In this document: positions 1 through 5,218 of the stretch, in pieces | Layout of the letters: every line of letters begins with the position of its first letter | Numbering within the stretch: position 1 is the first letter of the stretch | Source of the DNA: DAIDJM01 sp964250215 | GTDB lineage: Bacteria; Pseudomonadota; Alphaproteobacteria; Acetobacterales; Acetobacteraceae | Reading direction: 5' to 3' | Length of the DNA stretch: 5,218 bases | Assembly: GCA_964250215.1 (NCBI GenBank) | Contig: CAXUEX010000184.1 | Span: 1-5,218 of the forward strand | Position numbers and translations under genes: made by a program | Notes under the pieces: generated by a model | Seen by the model: only the letters and a program-made list of their open reading frames with translations | Told to the model about the DNA's origin: nothing | The model's database searches: none

Positions 1-243
1 CCGCCCGCCACGCGGGGGGGGGGGCAGCCGGCCACGCCAAGCCCGCGCCGATTGGTGCAGGTGTCGCGGGTGCACGACGATGGCGCCGGGCAGCGCCGGC
101 AGCGCCCGAGCGACGGCACGGCCGATACCGGCCGCGCCCCAGAACGAGATCATGGCGAGCGTGGCCAGCAGCCCGAGCGCCACCAGCCCGTAGCCGGCGG
201 CGCGCAGCAACGGCCGGCCGGGCGCCAGCCGCTCCGTAAGCAT
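1..243 (-). CDS. Unrecognised N-terminal membrane-protein fragment, runs off the left edge
   Basis: This reading frame is open for 81 codons from an ATG at 243-241 to the window edge, with no stop. It begins only 2 bp after the TGA of the upstream methyltransferase gene, so the two are probably translated from one transcript. The product starts MLTERLAPGRPLLRAAGYG. A hydrophobic stretch at about residues 17-39, containing GLVALGLLATLAMISFWG, could be one transmembrane helix or an uncleaved signal anchor. The following residues are rich in Ala, Arg and Pro and give no recognisable domain. Near the edge the frame crosses a run of eleven G (14-24), read as four prolines. A slip there would change the downstream frame, so the last ten residues are uncertain. 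I do not recognise the family. The pairing with a methyltransferase hints at small-molecule or envelope modification, but that is inference. Confidence 0.55.
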   Translation of the reverse strand, partial: MLTERLAPGRPLLRAAGYGLVALGLLATLAMISFWGAAGIGRAVARALPALPGAIVVHPRHLHQSARAWRGRLPPPPRGGR

Positions 244-245
244 GT

Positions 246-944
246 TCAGGGACAGGGCAGGCCGAGCATGGCCACCAGATAGAACGGCCGGCGGTGTTCG
301 GACAGCAGCCGGAACTCCGGCGCCCGCGCGAAGCTGCGATGGATGTGGCGGGTGCGGCGGCTGTCGGGGTCGGCGCGGAAGAAATAGTGGTTGGCGATCA
401 TGCAGAGGCCGCCCGGGCGCAGCAGGCGGGCGATGCTGCGGGCGATGCCGGCGAGCGAGCGCGCGTCGAGCGCCGGCAGGTAGTAGAGGCAATCGGCGAG
501 CACGACGAGATCGGCGCTGGCGTCCATTGCCGCCGGCAGGTGCAGGATGTTGCCCTGCTCGAAGCGCAGATTGGCGACATGGCCGTGGGCGGCGCGGGCC
601 TGGGCCACCGCTTCGCCGGCGATGTCGATGCCGAGCACGCTGTCGGCATGGGCGGCGAGTTGGCGGCTGAGGCCACCGCCGCCGGCGCCGAGTTCGAGTG
701 CCGCGGCGAAACGCCGGCCGCGCGGCAGCAGCCCGGCGAGTACCTCGTATTTCCGGCGCTGATAGCGGTAGCGCGGATCGGCCGAGGCCCAGGGGTCGCG
801 GCCGGCGCGATAGACGGTGTCGAAGGCGGTTTCGGCATCGGTGGTGCGACGCAGGCCGGCGAGTGTGGCGTCGGTGCGGGCGCTGCGCAGGAACAGACCG
901 ATATCGCGCGGATGCATGAACAGCGCGCGGGATAGCAGGCTCAT
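246..944 (-). CDS. Class I SAM-dependent methyltransferase, NodS-like
   Basis: The 232-residue protein has the Rossmann-type methyltransferase layout. A DPW motif (residues 50-52) and an RYRYQRRKYE segment (58-67) precede the SAM-binding motif I, ALELGAGGGGLSRQL (82-96). The acidic end of strand 2 follows in GIDIAG (105-110), then FEQGNILHLP (128-137), DLVVLADCLYYL (145-156) and the post-motif LLRPGGLCMI (174-183). The DPW/RKYE region and the YYL motif recall the NodS family, whose founding member N-methylates chitooligosaccharide in Nod factor synthesis. Substrate here is unknown, and no nod genes are visible. The protein should be cytosolic. The first ATG (944) has no clear Shine-Dalgarno sequence; Met10 (917) is an alternative start, also without one. 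The next gene starts 2 bp downstream, so the pair likely forms an operon. Family assignment is firm; substrate is not. Confidence 0.88.
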   Translation of the reverse strand: MSLLSRALFMHPRDIGLFLRSARTDATLAGLRRTTDAETAFDTVYRAGRDPWASADPRYRYQRRKYEVLAGLLPRGRRFAAALELGAGGGGLSRQLAAHADSVLGIDIAGEAVAQARAAHGHVANLRFEQGNILHLPAAMDASADLVVLADCLYYLPALDARSLAGIARSIARLLRPGGLCMIANHYFFRADPDSRRTRHIHRSFARAPEFRLLSEHRRPFYLVAMLGLPCP

Positions 945-1102
945 TGTGGGACTCGGGATCGTGAGCGGCCAACCTAGGCGCAGGGCTTCGCGAGTGGAAG
1001 CGGCTGTCGGCGGTTGCGAGTGGGCGCAGCCCGATCCGGTGGCCGGCGGCCGCGCATCAGGATATCGTTGTTGATCCGGAAGGATTCATCCGGGCTCGAT
1101 TT

Positions 1103-1131
1103 ATGTTATGTTTTCGTAATCAGTTACGCAA
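1103..1131 (-). promoter_or_regulatory. Candidate sigma-70 promoter for the methyltransferase operon
   Basis: On the minus strand TTGCGT (1131-1126) and TAACAT (1108-1103) are separated by 17 bp in a locally A/T-rich stretch, within the gap between the mazF stop and the methyltransferase start. The -35 match is good and the -10 match is 4 of 6. It would give a 5' leader of about 150 nt. The inverted repeat at 1115-1128 lies inside the spacer. This is pattern matching only; no start site is known. Confidence 0.3.
1115..1128. repeat. Inverted repeat CGTAA-TCAG-TTACG
   Basis: The 5 bp arms are perfect complements around a 4 bp centre, located 17 bp beyond the toxin stop codon. The same outer pattern, CGTAA-N4-TTAC, occurs in the palindrome just upstream of the antitoxin gene (1721-1733). 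It is not followed by a T-run on the minus strand, so it is unlikely to be an intrinsic terminator. It may be a protein-binding site, but chance similarity cannot be ruled out. Confidence 0.35.
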
Positions 1132-1144
1132 TCTGGAACAAAAC

Positions 1145-1474
1145 CTAGTCCGCGAGGCCCATGACGAAGGCGAGCGCGACGTTGAGCGGCGCGACATCTT
1201 CGGCATTCAGGCGCCCTATGGTCTCTCCCACGCGCTCGCGTCGGATCGTCACCGGTTTTTCGGCCATCACCTGTGATCGCACGCGCAAGCCGTTGGCGGC
1301 GCTGGGATCGACGGCAATCCGAAAATCCGGGGTATCGGCGGATGCGGACGTCATCTGGCAAACCACGACCGATGCATGGGTTGCCGGGAAAGCGTCGGTC
1401 TGGACGATCACCGCCGGGGGCGGCTTTCCATAGTCGCCCGAGGCGGCGACGGTCACCACATCACCGCGTCTCAC
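1145..1474 (-). CDS. mazF: MazF/PemK-family toxin (endoribonuclease fold), active-site Arg replaced
   Basis: The 109-residue protein matches the length and layout of MazF/PemK toxins, which cleave mRNA as dimers and are neutralised by a MazE-type partner. It begins RRGDVVTVA (residues 2-10), then GDYGKPPPAVIVQTD (13-27), CQMTS (39-43), and a C-terminal half with RRERVGETIGRL (78-89) and a final ALAFVMGL segment. Thr42 in CQMTS corresponds to the catalytic Thr of the family (T48 in B. subtilis MazF). The loop that normally reads (G/K)xRPaVV has Pro19 (codon CCC, 1420-1418) where the catalytic Arg is expected (R25 in B. subtilis MazF). One G-to-C change from CGC would explain it. The ATG at 1474 lies 14 bp inside the antitoxin gene, which fits translational coupling. 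Family call is strong; toxicity is doubtful because of the substitution. Confidence 0.88.
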   Translation of the reverse strand: MRRGDVVTVAASGDYGKPPPAVIVQTDAFPATHASVVVCQMTSASADTPDFRIAVDPSAANGLRVRSQVMAEKPVTIRRERVGETIGRLNAEDVAPLNVALAFVMGLAD

Positions 1475-1688
1475 TGTCGCCTTTGCCGGGCTGGTCGAAT
1501 TCGGAAACCGCCTCGATCCAGGTCATGGCGTCATCTTCGTTCCGTGGGTCCAGCCCCGCGACCTGTAAGGCGATCCGCCGGCGTACGGACTGCAAGCGTG
1601 AATCGGGGACGATGAGACGGAGCTCGCGAAGGCCGCGCGCGCGCCGTCGGTTGCGCATCGTCTTCATTCGTTCGGCGTCGGCGGACAT
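1461..1688 (-). CDS. mazE: MazE-family antitoxin (DUF3018 type)
   Basis: The 75-residue product is the expected partner of the overlapping toxin. It has a basic N-terminal part (RNRRRARG), then LRELRLIVPDSR, a segment of conserved positive charge (VRRRIALQVAGLDP), and ends with DAMTWIEAVSEFDQPG. The RGLRE-L-VPD and WIEAVSEFD blocks are typical of the DUF3018 antitoxin family encoded next to MazF-like toxins. The N-terminal half probably binds DNA and the C-terminal half the toxin; this follows from the family, not from visible residues. Three starts are possible in one frame: GTG at 1697, ATG at 1691 and ATG at 1688. AGGTGA (1699-1694) lies 5 nt before the 1688 ATG but only 2 nt before the 1691 ATG and overlaps the GTG, so 1688 is chosen. 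Autorepression through the upstream palindrome is plausible. Confidence 0.85.
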   Translation of the reverse strand: MSADAERMKTMRNRRRARGLRELRLIVPDSRLQSVRRRIALQVAGLDPRNEDDAMTWIEAVSEFDQPGKGDSETR

Positions 1689-1693
1689 CATGA

Positions 1694-1699
1694 TCACCT
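1694..1699 (-). promoter_or_regulatory. Ribosome binding site AGGTGA of the antitoxin gene
   Basis: AGGTGA ends 5 nt before the ATG at 1688. The spacing favours that ATG over the ATG at 1691 and the GTG at 1697, which it overlaps or crowds. It is the clearest Shine-Dalgarno sequence in the mazEF region. Confidence 0.55.
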
Positions 1700-1721
1700 G
1701 GTGTCAAGCCTCGGGAGCACC

Positions 1722-1733
1722 GTAACGCGTTAC
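1722..1733. promoter_or_regulatory. Perfect 12-bp palindrome GTAACGCGTTAC, candidate mazEF operator
   Basis: The sequence is identical to its reverse complement and lies 33 bp upstream of the chosen antitoxin start. MazE-type antitoxins, with their toxins, commonly repress their own operon by binding palindromes at the promoter, so this is the natural operator candidate. No clear -35/-10 pair is visible around it. A TTGACA at 1707-1702 is too close to the gene to have a matching -10 upstream of it. Confidence 0.42.
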
Positions 1734-1858
1734 TGGCGCGGAGGCGACCTGCGCGCGATCGGCCAAATTTCGACTGGCGCAAAGGCAATTCGTGGCGCAA
1801 CGTTCGGCGTCGCGATCCCCGCTACCGATGTACGGCACGAGCTGCTCAAGCAAACCAT

Positions 1859-2386
1859 TTATAACAGATTGCGCGCCACTACGCGGCACTCTTCGTCCAG
1901 TCGTTTCTCAAAGCGCGCTTGTATACGAGCAAAATCCGCCTTTCTCGCATCTTCTCGCGTGGCGGATGTCCAGATCGGCCCGGCTGCGCCTGATATAGCC
2001 TGTCTGGTCGCGATGCTGGGGCCGCCCCCCTTTGCTCCGGTGAGTAACACTACCCCCACTGCAGCCGCTCCGACACCGGTTCCGATCGCGAGCGCCGCCG
2101 CGCGTTTCGCAAAGACATAACCCAAATAAGATTTCGCGGAGGCCTTCTCCATTTCGGCATCGAGTTGATCGTAAGCTGCCTGACAACTCGGCCTAAATAC
2201 TTGGTTGAAAACGGTTGGAAACTCCGCTCTAAACCAGCCAGGTGCCTCGGCGGCCATCCAAGCAACATTCGACGCACAGACCTCGAGTTCGCCTCGCAGA
2301 TGCGCGATCACGGCAAGAACATATCGGGCTTTGGCCTGGGCATGCGTGTCACTTGCCGACCTCGATGGCCGCTGGAGTTCGTGCAT
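1859..2386 (-). CDS. Unrecognised protein with one glycine-rich membrane segment
   Basis: The 175-residue product matches no family I know. Residues 1-94 look soluble and helical, with several Trp/Phe (EAPGWFRAEFPTVFNQVF, 47-64) and two isolated cysteines (37, 68). Residues 95-117 are hydrophobic and glycine-spaced (AIGTGVGAAAVGVVLLTG, 100-117), compatible with one transmembrane helix or a glycine-zipper insertion segment. A flexible GAKGGG linker follows, and then a charged, probably helical tail (EDARKADFARIQARFEKRLDEE, about 145-166). No signal peptide is seen. The start ATG (2386) is 15 bp after the stop of the small upstream gene, suggesting an operon; its Shine-Dalgarno sequence is weak. 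Base composition is near 50-55% G+C, far below leuA, which suggests acquisition. A membrane-acting accessory or defence role is conceivable but unsupported. Coding status rests on length, composition and organised protein character. Confidence 0.62.
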   Translation of the reverse strand: MHELQRPSRSASDTHAQAKARYVLAVIAHLRGELEVCASNVAWMAAEAPGWFRAEFPTVFNQVFRPSCQAAYDQLDAEMEKASAKSYLGYVFAKRAAALAIGTGVGAAAVGVVLLTGAKGGGPSIATRQAISGAAGPIWTSATREDARKADFARIQARFEKRLDEECRVVARNLL

Positions 2387-2401
2387 CGCAAGGTCTTCGG
2401 A

Positions 2402-2617
2402 CTATGAGATCCGCTTCCCGTTTCCAGCCCCACTTTCGGAAACGAGGCATTCGTAAACCCAATCTAGAGACGCACGTATCTCTGCGGCGCGAGCTCCGGC
2501 TGCCTTACCCGACGGGATGGTCGATAACGCAAGCGCCTTGACCTTCGAGGCAGATTGATCCCGGTCGGAAAACATCTCTGCGCAAACTATTTTCAATGTT
2601 ATTTTGGGATCAGGCAT
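2402..2617 (-). CDS. Unrecognised small protein, 71 aa
   Basis: From the ATG at 2617 the product reads MPDPKITLKIVCAEMFSDRD and continues as a lysine/alanine-rich, probably helical chain ending near DWVYECLVSESG. The frame stays open upstream to an ATG at 2791. That extension lies in high-GC intergenic sequence with a palindromic repeat and encodes low-complexity, non-protein-like text, so the inner ATG is preferred. GGAC about 6-9 nt upstream is a weak Shine-Dalgarno sequence. The stop is 15 bp before the start of the 175 aa gene, and both share the low-GC composition, so they are probably co-transcribed. No domain, signal peptide or membrane segment is visible. Its size and position would suit a regulator or an antidote for its neighbour, but this is only a guess from layout. 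Confidence 0.5.
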   Translation of the reverse strand: MPDPKITLKIVCAEMFSDRDQSASKVKALALSTIPSGKAAGARAAEIRASLDWVYECLVSESGAGNGKRIS

Positions 2618-3047
2618 GTCCCGTCCATGAAGATGTTTACGCGTGCCCGGCCGCGTGGCGAAGACGCGACATCGCGGCGGCTTCGGGGCGACGGATGACG
2701 CTTCGCTTATCCGTCCTACAGCACTGGTGCTTGCGACGGTGCGCGGGGTGCATCCACTGCCCTCGGCTGCAATTTGGATAGGATCAGTCACTTAGCTCAC
2801 GCTGACCAAATGCCCGGCAGGCCGATTATATTATCCCAAATTCTGTCAAGGCGGGCGCCAAAGCTGCCGCAGCCATCCGCATGACTTTCCACGGCGTCCA
2901 ACAGCGTACGCATAGCGTCAACTCCGCCTCCCCTCTTGCCGAATTGAGGCGCGAAGGCTTTCTCCCACGCCATCATGTGCCACAGACAGCATGCGTGGCG
3001 GAGTGCGGAGCCGGAGCCTCTGCCCGCCGGAGGCGGATCGGAGCCGC
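2618..3047. other. Intergenic stretch left of leuA, no confident gene
   Basis: These 430 bases hold a G+C-rich block (about 2641-2765) containing a palindromic repeat, and a less G+C-rich block (2766-2960) with one doubtful small ORF. A GC-rich hairpin CCGCC-N3-GGCGG (3024-3036) lies 11 bp after the leuA stop, but with no T-run on the minus strand it is not a convincing intrinsic terminator. TATAAT-like and TTGACA sequences occur on the minus strand near 2820-2850, but their spacing (13 bp) does not make a normal promoter. Confidence 0.6.
2690..2715. repeat. Short imperfect palindrome, REP-like intergenic element
   Basis: GACGGATGA and TTATCCGTC form a 9 bp stem (one G-T pair) around a centre containing GCTTCGC. 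The form, GGACGGAT...ATCCGTCC followed by TACA, resembles short palindromic units dispersed between genes in many proteobacterial genomes. A second small inverted repeat, CGCGA-CA-TCGCG, lies beside it at 2665-2676. Only one copy is in the window, so its repeated nature is inferred from general resemblance. Confidence 0.45.

Positions 3048-3051
<4 letters not shown>
2797..3051 (-). CDS. Doubtful small ORF overlapping the leuA stop
   Basis: A frame of 84 codons opens with GTG at 3051, overlapping the leuA TGA, and ends at 2797. The first 20 residues look like translated intergenic sequence. From about residue 23 (LWHMMAWEKAFAPQFGKR) the text becomes more protein-like and ends RIWDNIIGLPGIWSA. 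An inner ATG at 2913 has a good Shine-Dalgarno sequence, GGAG at 2925-2922 with 8 nt spacing, and would give a 38-residue peptide, MRTLLDAVESHADGCGSFG onward. I do not recognise the product. It may be a real small gene, a fragment of a decayed gene at the edge of the low-GC patch, or chance. Confidence 0.28.
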
Positions 3052-4622
<1,571 letters not shown>

Positions 4623-4629
4623 GGCAGGG

Positions 4630-4635
4630 TTCCCC
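4630..4635 (-). promoter_or_regulatory. Ribosome binding site GGGGAA of leuA
   Basis: GGGGAA ends 7 nt before the ATG at 4622. It supports that start over the in-frame ATG at 4655, whose nearest purine run (GGGGGAAAG) is more than 13 nt upstream. Confidence 0.45.
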
Positions 4636-4841
4636 GGCAGGGATGGCGGAAACATCGGGCGCGACGGGACTTTCCCCCGAACGGCGCCTTTTCAGGCCAA
4701 GCCGCTCAGGGGCGGATAAGTCGCGCGCCGGCGTGGCCCGCGCGCTGGGGAGGCCGGGCAAGGATATGCCGGATCTGGCCTGCGATCATGCAAGAAGCTT
4801 AGCTGGAACGCGGTGCCGGCGCAACTTTCGCGCCACCGCCG

Positions 4842-4878
4842 AAAAAGAAAGGGCCGGGAAAGTCGCCCTTCCCGGCCC
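4842..4878 (-). terminator. Rho-independent terminator of the His-rich secreted protein gene
   Basis: On the minus strand a perfect 10 bp stem, GGGCCGGGAA with TTCCCGGCCC, closes an 8 nt loop and is followed by TTTCTTTTT. It starts 23 bp after the stop codon at 4902. It should end transcription from the right and insulate leuA. Confidence 0.92.
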
Positions 4879-4901
4879 CGGTGGTGGTTGCGGCGTGGGC
4901 T

Positions 4902-5218
4902 TTACTTCGGCGCGGTGTCGGAGCTGGGCGGGGGCGCCATCGAGCTGTCGCTGGAAGGCGCGGTGCTCGAGCTGCTCGACGAGCTCTTGTGGTGGTGGTG
5001 CGAACGGTGATGCGAGTGGTGCGTGCTGTGGGTGGTGCCGGTGCCGGGGCCGGTATCGGCGGCGGTGCCGCCCGACATGCCGGAACCGTTGGTGGTGGTA
5101 TCCGGTGCCGCCGGGGTGGAGGGGGCGGCCATTGGAGCGGCCGGAGCCGGGGCGGCCGGGGCAGGCGCAGGCGCCGGGGCCGCGGCGCCGAGTAAAAGCG
5201 CTCCTGCGCCGAGCAGCG
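4902..5218 (-). CDS. Small exported Ala/Pro-rich, His/Ser-rich protein, 5' end missing
   Basis: The frame is open from the window edge (first full codon at 5216) to a stop at 4902, giving 104 visible residues; the start lies outside. The visible N-terminus, LLGAGALLLGAAAPA, looks like the hydrophobic core and Ala-X-Ala cleavage region of a Sec signal peptide. An Ala-Pro repeat (PAPAPAPAAPAPAAP) follows, then a Thr/Gly/Ser-rich region, a histidine cluster (HSTHHSHHRSHHHHK, nine His), seven serines in a row, and a Ser/Pro-rich end. This is a low-complexity, probably disordered periplasmic or secreted protein. The His cluster could bind metal such as nickel, copper or zinc, but no known family is recognised. 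The strong terminator just downstream supports it as a real gene on this strand. An internal ATG at 5132 would give a 76-residue form lacking the signal peptide and is less likely. Confidence 0.72.
   Translation of the reverse strand, partial: LLGAGALLLGAAAPAPAPAPAAPAPAAPMAAPSTPAAPDTTTNGSGMSGGTAADTGPGTGTTHSTHHSHHRSHHHHKSSSSSSSTAPSSDSSMAPPPSSDTAPK

Noticed and set aside
294..935. A 213-codon plus-strand frame opposite the methyltransferase
   Set aside because: Low-complexity Ala/Gly/Glu text in the antisense of a clearly recognisable methyltransferase; a compositional shadow.
1704..1889. A 61-codon minus-strand ORF between the 175 aa gene and mazE
   Set aside because: No family, no ribosome binding site, and it overlaps the end of the 175 aa gene; the N-terminal hydrophobic stretch is short and the rest looks random.
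1701..2120. A 139-codon plus-strand frame crossing the mazE upstream region and the 175 aa gene
   Set aside because: No protein-like pattern, and it overlaps the better-supported minus-strand gene and the candidate operator.
2618..2791. N-terminal extension of the 71 aa gene to the ATG at 2791
   Set aside because: The extra 58 residues are translated from a G+C-rich block with a palindromic repeat and lack protein character; the inner ATG at 2617 matches the composition change.
2820..2850. TTGACA and TATAAT on the minus strand as a promoter for the low-GC gene pair
   Set aside because: The spacing is 13 bp rather than 16-18 bp, and the sequence also lies within the doubtful small ORF.
3024..3036. 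CCGCC-N3-GGCGG hairpin as the leuA terminator
   Set aside because: The stem is only 5 bp and is not followed by a T-run on the minus strand.

Overview
This is a GC-rich chromosomal segment (about 70% G+C in the conserved genes), probably from an alphaproteobacterium. The leucine biosynthesis gene and the small alanine/proline-rich secreted protein are compatible with Acetobacteraceae, but that placement is an inference from general resemblance. Every gene I can support is on the minus strand, so transcription runs from right to left.

Read in transcription order, the right end holds the 3' part of a gene for a small exported, His/Ser-rich protein (4902-5218, start outside the window). It is closed by a textbook rho-independent terminator at 4842-4878. 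Next comes leuA, 2-isopropylmalate synthase (3048-4622), which is complete with intact catalytic residues. Its upstream stretch has a possible short leader ORF but no convincing attenuator.

Left of leuA the composition falls to about 40-55% G+C in places (roughly 1700-2960), which suggests an acquired accessory patch. It holds a doubtful small ORF touching the leuA stop, an intergenic palindromic repeat, and a closely spaced pair of unrecognised genes (71 aa, then a 175 aa protein with one glycine-rich membrane segment). After that comes a mazEF-type toxin-antitoxin module in which antitoxin and toxin overlap by 14 bp. The toxin carries a proline where the family's catalytic arginine is expected, so its activity is in question.

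At the left end a NodS-like class I SAM-dependent methyltransferase (246-944) is followed 2 bp later by the start of a predicted membrane protein (1-243) that runs off the window. The best leads are the mutated MazF active site, matching inverted repeats on both sides of mazEF, and the unrecognised gene pair in the low-GC patch. I see no CRISPR array, tRNA, rRNA, insertion sequence or recognisable phage gene.
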